A stretch of 64,000 nt of DNA, taken from the NCBI RefSeq assembly GCF_000372425.1, contig NZ_AQVD01000001.1, forward strand, positions 248,001-312,000. Reading direction: 5' to 3'. The position numbers and the translations under genes are program-made. The notes beneath the pieces are model-generated. The model did not search any database, was not told the DNA's origin, and worked only from the letters and a program-made list of their open reading frames with translations. Below are positions 37,996 through 47,424 of this stretch, one piece after another. Position 1 is the stretch's first letter. The number at the start of each line of letters is the position of its first letter. The DNA comes from Streptococcus ferus DSM 20646. Its GTDB lineage: Bacteria; Bacillota; Bacilli; Lactobacillales; Streptococcaceae.

Positions 37996-39348
37996 ATGGG
38001 AAAATATTTTGGTACCGATGGGGTACGTGGGGAAGCAAACGTTGAACTGACACCAGAACTAGCATTTAAACTGGGCCGTTTTGGAGGTTATGTTCTCAGT
38101 CAGCATGAAAAAGAGCAGCCTAAAGTTTTTGTGGCGCGTGACACGCGTATCTCTGGGCAAATGCTTGAGAGTGCTCTAATCGCAGGGCTCTTGTCTGTTG
38201 GGATTGAGGTCTATAATTTGGGTGTTTTGGCAACACCTGGTGTATCCTATCTGGTTCGTACTGAAAAAGCCAGCGCAGGTGTCATGATTTCGGCCAGTCA
38301 TAATCCGGCTCTTGATAATGGTATTAAGTTCTTCGGTAGTGACGGTTTCAAGCTGGATGATGACAGAGAACTTGAAATTGAGGCGCTTTTGGATGCGGAA
38401 GAAGACAGGCTGCCAAGGCCAAGTGCCTTTGGTTTGGGGACCTTAGTCGACTACCCAGAGGGGCTTCGCAAGTATGAAAAATTCCTTGTTTCAACAGGTC
38501 AGGACTTGGAAGGCATGAAGGTGGCTCTTGACGCTGCAAATGGAGCAGCATCATCTTCCGCCCGCCATATTTTCCTTGATTTGAATGCTGAGATTTCTGT
38601 GATTGGCGATCAGCCTGACGGTCTCAATATCAATGACGGTCTAGGCTCCACGCATCCAGAACGCCTTCAGGAACTGGTTAAGGAATCTGGTTCAGCCATT
38701 GGCCTGGCATTTGATGGAGACAGTGACCGTCTGATTGCTGTTGATGAAAACGGCCATATTGTTGATGGTGACAAGATTATGTTTATTATTGGCAAATACC
38801 TGTCTGAGAAAGGTGAATTGGCCAAAAATACAATCGTGACGACTGTTATGTCTAATCTTGGTTTCCACAAGGCGCTTGATCAAGAAGGAATTCAGAAAGA
38901 AATTACAGCCGTTGGCGACCGCTATGTCGTCGAAGAAATGCGTAAATCAGGTTACAATCTAGGCGGTGAACAGTCAGGCCATGTGATTATCATGGATTAC
39001 AATACGACAGGTGATGGCCAGCTGACAGCGATTCAGCTGACTAAAATCATGAAGGAAACAGGAAAACCCCTTTCTGTTTTGGCGGACGAGGTGACCATCT
39101 ATCCGCAAAAACTGGTTAATATTCGGGTTGAAAATAGCATGAAAGATAAGGCTATGGAGGTTGCTGCCATTGCTGAAATCATCAGCAAGATGGAGGCAGA
39201 GATGGCCGGCAATGGGCGTATTCTTGTCCGCCCGAGCGGAACAGAACCTTTGCTTAGAGTTATGGCGGAGGCACCGTCCCATGCAGAAGTTGACTATTAT
39301 GTTGAGACCATTGCCGATGTGGTACGTGCGGAAATTGGAATGGAATAA
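37996..39348 (+). CDS. glmM: Phosphoglucosamine mutase GlmM
   Basis: Converts glucosamine-6-P to glucosamine-1-P on the way to UDP-GlcNAc. The 450-residue product has [15 protein letters not shown], the phosphoserine loop [15 protein letters not shown], the metal loop [10 protein letters not shown] and [13 protein letters not shown]. GlmM also binds and inhibits CdaA in Bacillus and Lactococcus. Last gene of the operon. Confidence 0.97.
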   Translation: MGKYFGTDGVRGEANVELTPELAFKLGRFGGYVLSQHEKEQPKVFVARDTRISGQMLESALIAGLLSVGIEVYNLGVLATPGVSYLVRTEKASAGVMISASHNPALDNGIKFFGSDGFKLDDDRELEIEALLDAEEDRLPRPSAFGLGTLVDYPEGLRKYEKFLVSTGQDLEGMKVALDAANGAASSSARHIFLDLNAEISVIGDQPDGLNINDGLGSTHPERLQELVKESGSAIGLAFDGDSDRLIAVDENGHIVDGDKIMFIIGKYLSEKGELAKNTIVTTVMSNLGFHKALDQEGIQKEITAVGDRYVVEEMRKSGYNLGGEQSGHVIIMDYNTTGDGQLTAIQLTKIMKETGKPLSVLADEVTIYPQKLVNIRVENSMKDKAMEVAAIAEIISKMEAEMAGNGRILVRPSGTEPLLRVMAEAPSHAEVDYYVETIADVVRAEIGME

Positions 39349-39369
39349 AGCATAAGTCGGTGTAAGATT

Positions 39370-39403
39370 AAAAATGGATTAGGTTTCAACCTAATCCATT
39401 TTT
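39370..39403. terminator. Bidirectional terminator glmM / oxidoreductase
   Basis: AAAAATGGATTAGGTT, loop TC, and its perfect complement (39388-39403). The stop of the minus-strand gene is at its right edge. Confidence 0.92.
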
Positions 39404-39968
39404 AAATATGACGGGCTTCCTGTGCGACTTTTTCCAGCAACTTTTGTCTCTTTTCTGGACTGCTCCCTCTTAGATAAGAAAAGGTACTTACCCGACGGGT
39501 CTTGATACCGCACATGCGCAGAATTTGTCTTTTGAGAACTTTTCCATAATCTTGGACAAAAGGGAGAAAGATTCCAGGGGTATTATGGGTTGAAATAATC
39601 CAGGCTGTCTTGCCCTTTAAGTGTCCGACCATTCCCATTCCCTTATAGGAATATGCAAAGCCAGTTGCAAAAACACGGTCAATAAAGCCTTTGAGGATGG
39701 CTGGCATGCCGCTCCACCATATAGGAAAAATGAAGATGAGATGGTCTGCCCAAGTGATGAGGTCACGATAGGTTTGCGTCTCAGGATCTTTCTCTAAATC
39801 ACGGCGTCGATGGTCTTCGTCAAAGGAAAGGACAGGATTGAATTTTTCAGCATATAAATCCAGCAAGGTCACCTCATGATTGCGGTCAAGGTTAGCCTGT
39901 ACTTGTTTCAGGATAGCCCCGTTGAAACTGTTATGGTTGGGGTGGGCATAAATGATAAGAATTTTCAT
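39402..39968 (-). CDS. NAD(P)H-dependent flavin oxidoreductase (flavodoxin-like fold, NQO1/KefF type)
   Basis: 188 residues. IIYAHPNHNSFNGAIL near the start is the FMN/FAD phosphate loop, followed by FPIWWSGMPAILKGFIDRV, the signature of the NAD(P)H:quinone oxidoreductase group. Typically reduces quinones or azo compounds. It overlaps the TetR-family gene by 4 bases and shares its promoter. Confidence 0.9.
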   Translation of the reverse strand: MKILIIYAHPNHNSFNGAILKQVQANLDRNHEVTLLDLYAEKFNPVLSFDEDHRRRDLEKDPETQTYRDLITWADHLIFIFPIWWSGMPAILKGFIDRVFATGFAYSYKGMGMVGHLKGKTAWIISTHNTPGIFLPFVQDYGKVLKRQILRMCGIKTRRVSTFSYLRGSSPEKRQKLLEKVAQEARHI

Positions 39969-40579
39969 AATTGTCCTCCTTTAATGTAAATGGATAGCAT
40001 TTGTTCAATCATGTCTTGAAGCATCTGATAACTGAAGTTGTCACCAAGAGGACTCTTCACCAAGATGCTCAAACCTGAAATGAAGCTCCAAAAATGAACC
40101 AAAGTCTCGGCTTCGCTGCCAAGTAAATTTTCTTCTTGACGCAGCTTTACCACACACTGTTTAAAGTCATGAAAACCTGACAGCTGGCTTGTGGTAACAA
40201 TTGTATTTTCTGTCATTTCCATGTAGTTGAAGGGGTACTTGATAAAGAGGGCTTCAAAGACATAAGGGTAGACTTGGGCAAAAGTGACAACGTTTAAGCC
40301 CAATTGCAGAAGCTGCTGCCTGGCAGGTGCGTTCAAGTCCAGATTTTGGGTCATTTGACTGCTGCAAAAATCAGATAGGCGGGCTAAGACAGCTTTCAGA
40401 TACATTTCCTTACTTTCGAAGTGTTTATAAGGGGTTCCGTGCGTCACACCGCAGGCTTTAGCGATGGTTCGGAGTGAAACCTTGTCAATGCCGTGGTTTT
40501 TAATTTCCTCCACTCCAGTTTGAATGAGGTCTTCTTTGAGTTTTGCCGTGTGTCGTTTCATCGTATTTTCTTTCTTCAT
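39965..40579 (-). CDS. TetR/AcrR-family regulator
   Basis: 204 residues. The N-terminal helix-turn-helix reads VSLRTIAKACGVTHGTPYKHF, a clear TetR DNA-binding region; the rest is helical and ligand-binding. First gene of a two-gene operon with a quinone-type oxidoreductase. Two copies of a palindrome overlap the promoter, so autorepression is expected. The start is uncertain: ATG 40579 abuts the operator, ATG 40561 (MKRHTAKL) is an alternative, and neither has a good ribosome site. Confidence 0.88.
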   Translation of the reverse strand: MKKENTMKRHTAKLKEDLIQTGVEEIKNHGIDKVSLRTIAKACGVTHGTPYKHFESKEMYLKAVLARLSDFCSSQMTQNLDLNAPARQQLLQLGLNVVTFAQVYPYVFEALFIKYPFNYMEMTENTIVTTSQLSGFHDFKQCVVKLRQEENLLGSEAETLVHFWSFISGLSILVKSPLGDNFSYQMLQDMIEQMLSIYIKGGQL

Positions 40580-40598
40580 AAGTTGACATTGTCTACTT
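40580..40598. promoter_or_regulatory. TetR operator, site 1
   Basis: AAGTTGACATTGTCTACTT: fits AAGTNNACNNNGTNNACTT, the same palindrome as site 2, with a centre-to-centre distance of 26 bases. It lies between the -10 and the start codon. Confidence 0.75.
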
Positions 40599-40605
40599 TT
40601 ATAAA

Positions 40606-40635
40606 AAGTTTACACCGTCTACTTATTTTTGTCAA
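40606..40635 (-). promoter_or_regulatory. TetR operon promoter with operator site 2
   Basis: On the minus strand, TTGACA (complement of 40630-40635) and TAAACT (complement of 40607-40612) are 17 bases apart. Operator 2, AAGTTTACACCGTCTACTT (40606-40624), covers the -10 and spacer. Confidence 0.8.
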
Positions 40636-40693
40636 GTTGAAATTTTTGGCTTAAAAAACGTCATTTCTCTGTGAAAAGTGTTAAAATAAAGAC

Positions 40694-41827
40694 ATGCAGC
40701 AAAAACCAAGTTCAGCCTATGTGCATATACCGTTTTGCACACAGATATGCTATTATTGTGACTTTTCAAAGGTCTTTATTAAAAATCAGCCAGTAGATAC
40801 GTATTTGGTCAAGCTGATGCAGGAAGTTGATTATTATGAGCTTCCAGCTTTACGGACACTTTATATTGGCGGAGGGACGCCAACAGCCCTGTCGGCTGAA
40901 CAATTAGATGTTCTTCTGACCAATTTGGAAGCCCGGCTAGATCTGTCGCAGCTTCAAGAATTTACGATTGAGGCCAACCCAGGCGATCTGACAGCAGAAA
41001 AAATCGCTGTTCTCAAAAGATCAAAGGTCAACCGTATTTCTCTGGGGGTTCAGACCTTCAATGACCGTCATTTGCGGCAAATTGGCAGAGGTCACAACGA
41101 AGCGCAAATTTACGACTCCATCTCAGGTCTTAAAGAGGCAGGCTTTTTCAATATTTCGATTGATTTGATCTATGCCTTGCCGGGACAGACAATGATGGAT
41201 ATTGAAAAAAATGTCGAAAAGGCTTTAGCGCTTGATATTCCTCACCTCAGCTTGTATAGTCTGATTTTGGAAAATCACACCGTTTTCATGAATCGACAAA
41301 GACGTGGTCAGCTTCATCTCCCTAATGAAGATACTGAATCAGATATGTTTGCTTATATCCTAAGCGAGCTGAAAAGGCAAGGGTTTGACCATTATGAAAT
41401 TTCCAATTTTGCCAAGCCGGGATTTGAGAGCCGGCATAATCTGATGTACTGGGATAATGCAGAATATTACGGTATCGGAGCTGGAGCTTCAGGTTATCTA
41501 AATGGGATGCGCTATCGCAATCGAGGTCCTATTCAGCATTATTTAAAGGCTGTCAGTGAGCAAGGCCATGCCCGTCTCCATGAAGAATACCTGACCAAGG
41601 CTGAGCAGATGGAAGAAGAGATGTTCCTAGGTCTGCGCAAAAAGTCAGGCATTTCGGTGGCGAGATTTGAAGAAAAGTTTCAGCTGTCTTTCAATGATCT
41701 TTATGGAGCAATCGTTGATCAATTGATTGCAGAAGGGCTTTTAAAAAACAATAAGCAGCAGATTCAGATGACCCAGAAAGGGCTTTTTTTGGGAGATACT
41801 GTTGCTGAGCGGTTTATTCTGGAGTAA
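40694..41827 (+). CDS. hemW: HemW-type radical SAM protein
   Basis: 377 residues. Radical SAM cluster motif CTQICYYCDF (C-X3-C-X2-C), followed by LYIGGGTPTAL and YALPGQTMMD, all typical of HemW, a heme chaperone/insertion-linked protein once called oxygen-independent coproporphyrinogen oxidase. As in HemW, the fourth residue after the cluster is not the HemN Cys. Streptococci lack heme synthesis, so the role is not porphyrin synthesis. Followed closely by the thioesterase gene. Confidence 0.92.
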   Translation: MQQKPSSAYVHIPFCTQICYYCDFSKVFIKNQPVDTYLVKLMQEVDYYELPALRTLYIGGGTPTALSAEQLDVLLTNLEARLDLSQLQEFTIEANPGDLTAEKIAVLKRSKVNRISLGVQTFNDRHLRQIGRGHNEAQIYDSISGLKEAGFFNISIDLIYALPGQTMMDIEKNVEKALALDIPHLSLYSLILENHTVFMNRQRRGQLHLPNEDTESDMFAYILSELKRQGFDHYEISNFAKPGFESRHNLMYWDNAEYYGIGAGASGYLNGMRYRNRGPIQHYLKAVSEQGHARLHEEYLTKAEQMEEEMFLGLRKKSGISVARFEEKFQLSFNDLYGAIVDQLIAEGLLKNNKQQIQMTQKGLFLGDTVAERFILE

Positions 41828-41831
41828 GGAT

Positions 41832-42560
41832 ATGGGAAAAAAATACAAAACGACTTATCAGATTCCATTTTATGAGAGTGATATCAATCAAAATGTCAAA
41901 CTGCCTCATATCCTGTCAGTTGCCCTGCAGGTTTCGGGTATGCAGTCTCTGGAACTGGGAATGAGTGATGAGAAAATTTTTAAAGACTATCATCTGGTTT
42001 GGGTCATTACAGACTATGAAATTGAGATAGAACGTCTGCCCCGTTATGCTGAGACGGTTACCATTGAGACAGAAGCGCTGTCTTACAATCGTTATTTCTG
42101 CTACCGGAGCTTTGCGATTTATAGTCAGGAAGGTCAAAAAATCATGACCATTTTATCAACCTTTGTTTTGTTGGACTATGACAGCAGAAAGGTTCATGAA
42201 GTTGTCGAAGCGATTATCCGCCCTTATGCGTCCGAAAAGATTAAGAAAATCAATCGAGGACCCAAGTACCATAAACTGGCTGATCCTCAGGAAACTCTTT
42301 ACCATGTGCGGTATTTTGACCTTGACTTAAACGGTCATGTGAATAACAGCCGCTACATTGAATGGATGTACGACGTTTTAGAGCTCGATTTCCTGAAAAC
42401 GCATATCCCACGAAAAATCAGCCTTAAGTACGTTAAAGAAGTCCACCACGGAAAGGATGTTTTGTCGCGTCTTGAGCAGTCTGGACTGACAACCAGGCAC
42501 GAAATTGTCAGCCAAGGGCAGCTTAATGCGCAGGCAAGCATCGAATGGCGGAGGCTTTAG
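41832..42560 (+). CDS. Acyl-ACP thioesterase (Fat family)
   Basis: 242-residue double hot-dog protein: KKYKTTYQIPFYESDINQNV at the N-terminus and YFDLDLNGHVNNSRYIEWMY in the second half, which contains the catalytic N-x-H-x-x-N motif. Hydrolyses acyl-ACP to free fatty acids. ATG 41832 (after TAAGGAT) is 4 bases after the hemW stop; the longer frame starts inside hemW. Confidence 0.9.
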   Translation: MGKKYKTTYQIPFYESDINQNVKLPHILSVALQVSGMQSLELGMSDEKIFKDYHLVWVITDYEIEIERLPRYAETVTIETEALSYNRYFCYRSFAIYSQEGQKIMTILSTFVLLDYDSRKVHEVVEAIIRPYASEKIKKINRGPKYHKLADPQETLYHVRYFDLDLNGHVNNSRYIEWMYDVLELDFLKTHIPRKISLKYVKEVHHGKDVLSRLEQSGLTTRHEIVSQGQLNAQASIEWRRL

Positions 42561-42583
42561 AAAGAAGGAGCGGAGCAGTCAAA

Positions 42584-42660
42584 CACAACCGTTAGGCCTT
42601 CAGACGGTGCTTATTTTGTGATGGAAAAGTTGCTGATCTCGCTAAGCGCGTCAGCTTACG
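42584..42660 (+). other. Hairpin-rich intergenic element before the HAD gene
   Basis: Two hairpins in the 159-base gap: CACAA-CCGT (42584-42592) with ACGG-TTGTG (42604-42607 and 42616-42620), and GCTGA..CGC (42632-42642) with GCG..TCAGC (42646-42655). No T-run, so not a plain terminator. Nothing else is recognisable. Confidence 0.45.
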
Positions 42661-42719
42661 TTTTGTGTCCGAGTAAGTCAGGTCCAAGGCTGGTCATGTT
42701 TTAAATTTAGAAAGAACTT

Positions 42720-43493
42720 ATGAAATACAAAGGTTATTTGATTGATTTAGATGGTACGATTTATAAGGGGAAAGAACGTATTCCTGCCGGTGAGGCCTTT
42801 ATCAGGGAATTGCAGAGAAGAGATATCCCTTATGTTTTAGTGACCAATAATACTACAAGAACGCCCGAGATGGTTCAGACCATGCTATCAGAATCCTTTC
42901 ATATTGAGACGGGTCTTGAGACAATTTACACAGCTACTTTAGCCACTATTGACTACATGAAGGATATGAATCGTGGCAATACGGCTTACGTCATCGGAGA
43001 GACTGGTCTAAAAACAGCAGTAGCTGAGGCAGGATTCCGTGAAGATAAGGAAGCACCAGCCTATGTTGTCGTTGGCTTAGATACGGCTCTGACCTATGAG
43101 AAGCTGGCGACGGCGACATTAGCCATTCAAAGAGGGGCTGTTTTTATCGGAACAAATCCAGACCTAAATATTCCGACAGAGCGCGGTCTTATGCCAGGAG
43201 CGGGCTCAATTCTGGCCCTGCTTGAAAAGGCCACCCGTGTTCAGCCAGTTATCATCGGAAAGCCGGAGGCTGTTATTATGAATAAAGCCTTGGATAGACT
43301 AGGCGTTAGGCGTTCGCAAGCGATTATGGTAGGTGACAATTATCTCACAGACATTACTGCAGGCATTAAAAATGATATTCCGACGCTTTTGGTCACAACA
43401 GGTTTTACAAAGGCAGAAGAAGTGGCCAGTCTTCCAATTCAGCCAGATTATGTCCTGACCAGTCTTTCAGAATGGAACTTCGATGAAAACTAG
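42720..43493 (+). CDS. HAD-superfamily phosphatase, NagD-like (TIGR01457 type)
   Basis: 257 residues. Motif [11 protein letters not shown] with nucleophile Asp, [10 protein letters not shown] (motif II), GKPEAVI with motif III Lys, and VGDNYLTDI (motif IV). C2-capped NagD-type, with phosphatase activity on sugar phosphates or nucleotides in relatives. Its stop overlaps the membrane protein gene by 11 bases. Confidence 0.9.
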   Translation: MKYKGYLIDLDGTIYKGKERIPAGEAFIRELQRRDIPYVLVTNNTTRTPEMVQTMLSESFHIETGLETIYTATLATIDYMKDMNRGNTAYVIGETGLKTAVAEAGFREDKEAPAYVVVGLDTALTYEKLATATLAIQRGAVFIGTNPDLNIPTERGLMPGAGSILALLEKATRVQPVIIGKPEAVIMNKALDRLGVRRSQAIMVGDNYLTDITAGIKNDIPTLLVTTGFTKAEEVASLPIQPDYVLTSLSEWNFDEN

Positions 43494-44133
43494 ACTTTTA
43501 GCCTTTGCCACTATCCTTTGCCTGCTGGCCCTAGCTATTCTGGCAACTATCTATCTGGCCTGGCTTTGCTACCCTTTGGAGATTTCCTGGCAAAAGCTGG
43601 ATCAGGTCGTTTATATGAAGCCAAATCAGATTATGGTTAATGTTAATATTCTGATGGACTATCTGACCAATCCCTTTTCACGGCAGCTCAATATGCCGGA
43701 TTTTCCGTCCTCAAAAAGCGGTCTAAAACATTTTGCAGACGTTAAGCACCTTTTTCACCTGGCTCAGCTCTTGTTTATCGTCCTCCTTTATCCCGCCTAC
43801 CGTTTTATCAAGGAACAGCTTAAAAAAAAGTCGCTTTGGTTTTACCAAAGAGATTTTGTTGTGGCAGCTCTTTTCCCTTTGTTAATCGGGTTCTTGGGGT
43901 TCTTTTTTGGGTTTGACCGATTTTTTACCCTTTTTCACCAGTTTCTTTTTCCGGGTGATTCATCCTGGCTCTTTAACCCTTACACCGATTCGGTGATTTA
44001 TATTTTGCCGGAAACGTTCTTTATGCACTGTTTCCTGCTTTTTTTGGTCCTTTATGAGCTTCTCATGCTGACCATGATTTGGCTAGCCAAATCAACAACT
44101 CCAAAAGAAAGATATACGAATGAAACAGTCTAA
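43483..44133 (+). CDS. DUF1461 integral membrane protein
   Basis: 216 residues with four to five hydrophobic segments: about 5-27, 85-105, 120-145 and 170-200. The [22 protein letters not shown] stretch (H-F-x-D-V-K) is the signature of TIGR01906/DUF1461, almost always found after the NagD-like phosphatase in streptococci. Function unknown; overlaps neighbours on both sides. Confidence 0.85.
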   Translation: MKTRLLAFATILCLLALAILATIYLAWLCYPLEISWQKLDQVVYMKPNQIMVNVNILMDYLTNPFSRQLNMPDFPSSKSGLKHFADVKHLFHLAQLLFIVLLYPAYRFIKEQLKKKSLWFYQRDFVVAALFPLLIGFLGFFFGFDRFFTLFHQFLFPGDSSWLFNPYTDSVIYILPETFFMHCFLLFLVLYELLMLTMIWLAKSTTPKERYTNETV

Positions 44134-45286
44134 ATACCTTGTTCCTGGCATTGTCATGCTAGGTGTTGTTCTAAGAATTCCCTTTACAGCTCTGACGCCG
44201 GTGTTGACCGATATTGCTAAGGGACTCCATGTTTCCGTTGATTCCTTAGGCATGCTGACGACGATTCCTCTGCTCATGTTTGCCCTCCTGTCTAATCTGG
44301 CGCCAAAGATTGCGGAGAAGACTGGTGTGGAAAAACTCTTCACCTATGTTCTCTTCCTCATGTTGATAGGCTCAGCGATACGGGTCTTTAATCTCCCCAT
44401 GCTCTATCTAGGGACGACCTTAATTGGTGTCAGTGTTGCCATGATGAATGTCATGCTGCCCAGCCTTGTGACATTGAATTTCCCACTAAGGGTTGGTTTT
44501 TATACCACCATTTATACCACCTCAATGGGATTGGCTTCTGCAATTGTCTTTGCGCTGGCAGTCCCTCTTGTCCGACTGACCTCATGGCAGGTTTTGATCG
44601 TGATGCTGACGCTCATCGTTCTTCTGGCCTTGCTGATTTGGCTGCCCAATACAGCCAACAACCATGAGCTGAGAACATCAGAAACAAGTAGGAAGGCTCC
44701 GAATCTCTGGAAAAATAAGGCGGCTCTTGTGATGCTGATTTTTGGTGGTATTCAGTCCATGCTTTTCTATACCGAAACGACTTGGCTGCCAACGATGGCA
44801 CAAAGCGCCGGACTCTCCAAAGAACTTGCCGGCATTCTGGCCTCCTATTTTTCGATCATCAGTATTCCTGTTTCTATGCTGGTACCTGCCTTTGTCGGCC
44901 GCTCCAGTGCTCGTCAGCGTAAATGGGTTATGGGAATCTTTTGCGGTATGAGCATTATAGGTTTAGCCATGTTGATTGTCATACAGACAGACAATCTCTT
45001 TTATTGGATTTTGGTGAATAGTCTCCTAGGAATATCGGTAGCGGCTCTTTTCCCCTATCTTTTGACCATATTCTCTCTAAAAAGCAGCTCAGGAGCTGTC
45101 ACTGCGCGCTTGTCAGGGATGGTCCAGGCAGGTGGCTACTTTTTGGCAGCTATCGGCCCTGCCATGTTTGGCTATCTCTTTACCTTGAACCGATCCTGGG
45201 ATTTAGCCGTTACTATCCTTTTTGCCCTGAGTCTTATCATGACTTGGTGTCTCCTTTATATCGAACGTTTTGAAAAAGTCGAATAA
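44120..45286 (+). CDS. MFS transporter, CynX/NimT-like
   Basis: 388 residues, 12 predicted membrane segments. VLRIPFTALTPVL and the VNSLLGISVAALFPYLLTI stretch resemble the cyanate/nitroimidazole transporter group. Substrate unknown. Overlaps the DUF1461 gene by 14 bases; a terminator follows. Confidence 0.87.
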   Translation: MKQSKYLVPGIVMLGVVLRIPFTALTPVLTDIAKGLHVSVDSLGMLTTIPLLMFALLSNLAPKIAEKTGVEKLFTYVLFLMLIGSAIRVFNLPMLYLGTTLIGVSVAMMNVMLPSLVTLNFPLRVGFYTTIYTTSMGLASAIVFALAVPLVRLTSWQVLIVMLTLIVLLALLIWLPNTANNHELRTSETSRKAPNLWKNKAALVMLIFGGIQSMLFYTETTWLPTMAQSAGLSKELAGILASYFSIISIPVSMLVPAFVGRSSARQRKWVMGIFCGMSIIGLAMLIVIQTDNLFYWILVNSLLGISVAALFPYLLTIFSLKSSSGAVTARLSGMVQAGGYFLAAIGPAMFGYLFTLNRSWDLAVTILFALSLIMTWCLLYIERFEKVE

Positions 45287-45290
45287 ATGT

Positions 45291-45320
45291 TAAAACAAGC
45301 GCCTGAAAGCGCTTGTTTTA
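45291..45320 (+). terminator. Terminator after the MFS gene
   Basis: AAAACAAGCGC (45292-45302) pairs with GCGCTTGTTTT (45309-45319). Confidence 0.85.
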
Positions 45321-45420
45321 ATGCTGTGTTCTTGCTTAAAGTGCTCTCCCTTTGTCTTTTCGCCCCCAATAGTTTAAAATAGGGTTACAATGAGTTGAAC
45401 AGAGGAGAGGGTAAGACCGT

Positions 45421-45840
45421 ATGGAAAAGACATTTTTTATTATCAAACCAGATGGGGTTAGGCGAGGCTTAATTGGTGAGGTTTTGAAACGCATTGAGCG
45501 GCGTGGGTTTGCCATTGATAAATTGGAGATGCGCTTGGCGAGTCCGGAGCTGCTTAGGGAACATTATCAAGAATTGGTGAATAAGCCATTCTTTCCGGAG
45601 TTGGAATCTTACATGACCAGCGGTCCTCTGTTGATAGGTGTCATGTCTGGCAATCGTGTGGTTTCTTCTTGGCGGACGATGATGGGAGCGACTAATCCAA
45701 AAGATGCCCTTCCGGGAACGATTCGCGGTGATTTTGGGCAGGCGCCAGGTGATGATGGCGGGATTTTTAATGTGGTGCACGGTTCGGATTCAAGAGAAGC
45801 AGCAAGTCGTGAGATAAGTCTCTGGTTTGGAAAGGATTAA
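45421..45840 (+). CDS. ndk: Nucleoside diphosphate kinase
   Basis: 139 residues. [20 protein letters not shown] and FNVVHGSDS with the phosphohistidine are hallmark motifs; [20 protein letters not shown] covers the nucleotide site. GAGGAG precedes the ATG. Keeps nucleoside triphosphates balanced. The following sequence is an IS remnant that starts 2 bases after the stop. Confidence 0.95.
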   Translation: MEKTFFIIKPDGVRRGLIGEVLKRIERRGFAIDKLEMRLASPELLREHYQELVNKPFFPELESYMTSGPLLIGVMSGNRVVSSWRTMMGATNPKDALPGTIRGDFGQAPGDDGGIFNVVHGSDSREAASREISLWFGKD

Positions 45841-45841
45841 C

Positions 45842-46110
45842 GGTTCTTTGTCAATTGTGGTGGGTTGATGAAAAGCTATGCTCTAGAGAGGACGACCTTC
45901 GTCTTCTCTTTTTTGATGCTTAGGCCGAATCTTAGTTTTTTAATGTTCAAATTTCTCAAAGCAAAAGATTTGCTTGATGACTTTAATGAAGTTGTTGCTT
46001 GCTTCCAATTTAGCTTCTGAATAGGGAAGCACAAGGGTGTTGGTCAACCTGCCCTTGTCCTTCAAAAAAGCTTCATAATACCTACGGTGGTCTTACCCAT
46101 TGCAGAAATT
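45842..46110 (-). mobile_element. Remnant of an ISL3-family insertion sequence (transposase 3' end and terminal repeat)
   Basis: On the minus strand a broken frame reads RYYEAFLKDKGRLTNTLVLP, then SEAKLEASNNFIKVIKQICF, and (after a frame change) KKEKTKVVLSRA with stop at 45876-45878. This is the usual ISL3/IS1167-type transposase ending (NAKLEATN..IK, KKERTKFVLSRA). Terminal sequence GGTTCTTTGTCAATTGTGG at 45842-45860 resembles the inverted repeat of that family. Only about 75 codons survive; no left end was seen. Confidence 0.8.
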
Positions 46111-46125
46111 ATAGAGCCATAAAAA

Positions 46126-46157
46126 CAAAAAACACTTAAACGAAGGTTCAAGTGTTT
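46126..46157 (-). terminator. Terminator of irvR
   Basis: AAACACTT 46130-46137 and AAGTGTTT 46150-46157; on the minus strand the stem is followed by TTTTTGTTTTT. It ends the irvR transcript beside the IS remnant. Confidence 0.8.
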
Positions 46158-46207
46158 CTCTGTGTTTGAAATATCAGTTTGGCAGAAAGGGTAGAAGCTT
46201 TCTGATC

Positions 46208-47092
46208 CTATGTAATGACTGTTCCGATAATTTCAATATTGTCATCCTTCTTTAAGATGATATCATCATAATCTGGATTGAGAGAAATTAGTCGAATTTC
46301 CTTGTTTTTTCGGTAAAGTTTTTTGACATAGGCTTCATTATTCACAATGACAACGATAATTTGTCCATGATGAATAGTTTTTGTTTTCTTAACAAAAACA
46401 AGGTCACCATCATAAAACAGTGGCTCCATACTGTTTCCGTTTACTTTTAGAGCTAAATCATGCTCTGGAACAGGTGATGGGTATTGAATTGTTTCCTGCC
46501 TTTCCTGTCCAACCCAGATGCCAGTACCGGCAGAGACTTCTCCATAAAGTACGACATTTTCATAATGACGGCCAATAGCATGATACAAATCTTGAGCATT
46601 TCTGACGTGGTCTAAATAGATGATATCTTGGCTAGCCATTTCATCTGCGATGAATTTGTCAACGATTTCTTGATATTGGTAAGCAGCAAATTTCTTTTTA
46701 GAACTCTTGGAAGGCTCTGCATTTGCTTTAGTTTGGGCTTGCTGCTCAGCTACCTGATGACGACAATAGTCAAGGAGGCTTTTCTGCCGTTCAGGTTCTA
46801 ACTGATTAGCCAAAGCGCTAATTTGCTTGAGAATGGCGGAAGTGTTTTCACTGGAAAATCTAGGATCAATGTCTGATTTTTTTAAACCGAAGAAGTCAGC
46901 AATTTTCTGAATGTTTCCCGCCTTTGGCAGACTTTTTCCTTTTACATATTCATTAAAACTGCTTGTGGGAATATTAAGGACAGCAGCCACATGAGATTGC
47001 TTCATTCCGCTTTCAGATAGAAGTCTTTGTAAATTAATAGAAATCGTTTTCATAGCTTCTAAATCTTGTGGTGTTAATTTTCCACGTCCCAT
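46208..47092 (-). CDS. irvR: LexA-like (XRE + S24) repressor, IrvR/HdiR-type
   Basis: 294 residues. N-terminal XRE helix-turn-helix (GMKQSHVAAVLNIPTSSFNE, about 29-48), a linker rich in Lys/Ser/Ala, and a C-terminal S24 autoprotease. The cleavage site is SAG at Ala188-Gly189, the nucleophile Ser221 in NGNSMEP and the general base Lys257/258 in AYVKK. Stress-driven self-cleavage is expected. Position, divergent from irvA and upstream of gbpC, matches S. mutans IrvR, which represses irvA. A GGGAGGTGG ribosome site precedes the ATG. Confidence 0.85.
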   Translation of the reverse strand: MGRGKLTPQDLEAMKTISINLQRLLSESGMKQSHVAAVLNIPTSSFNEYVKGKSLPKAGNIQKIADFFGLKKSDIDPRFSSENTSAILKQISALANQLEPERQKSLLDYCRHQVAEQQAQTKANAEPSKSSKKKFAAYQYQEIVDKFIADEMASQDIIYLDHVRNAQDLYHAIGRHYENVVLYGEVSAGTGIWVGQERQETIQYPSPVPEHDLALKVNGNSMEPLFYDGDLVFVKKTKTIHHGQIIVVIVNNEAYVKKLYRKNKEIRLISLNPDYDDIILKKDDNIEIIGTVIT

Positions 47093-47126
47093 AGGCCACC
47101 TCCCTTAAAATAAATAGCTTTATTAC

Positions 47127-47213
47127 ATAATATCGCTTTCAACTTCAAATGTAAATAAAAAAAGCAGTTTTCAGAGAAAAACGCTTGACTTCCGTTTTAA
47201 AGCGAATTATAAT
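47127..47213. promoter_or_regulatory. Divergent irvR/irvA promoters with matching AAAGCGA sites
   Basis: Rightward promoter: TTGACT 47185-47190, TATAAT 47208-47213 (spacer 17). Leftward promoter (minus strand): TTTACA (complement 47150-47155), TATTAT (complement 47127-47132), spacer 17. The heptamer AAAGCGA lies just upstream of both -10 boxes: 47199-47205 for irvA and the complement of 47133-47139 for irvR. This arrangement suits one repressor acting on both. Confidence 0.75.
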
Positions 47214-47219
47214 ATTCTT

Positions 47220-47424
47220 ATTAAAATAGTTTTTATAAGGGGAAAGTTTTGACTGTAATATAATCTTCACCTCATTAATTTCAAAATCTTAATTGTCAAA
47301 GCAGCTGATTGAGTTCCCTTTTGAAAGTCAAGAGTATGATGTGAGTGATACTACTATTTTTAAGTGATGGCCTCAATATAACTTGCATGGGAATTAGTTG
47401 ATAAGGTGAAAGGGGAAGCAGAAA
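47220..47424 (+). other. Long 5' leader of irvA, candidate riboregulator
   Basis: From the predicted start near 47220 the leader is about 205 bases before the GTG at 47425. No ORF with a ribosome site is visible. In S. mutans the irvA transcript acts in trans by pairing with gbpC mRNA; a long untranslated leader fits. By eye I found only short matches to gbpC (for example GTGAAAG at about 47406 to CTTTCAC at about 49110), too weak to name a pairing site. Confidence 0.5.
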
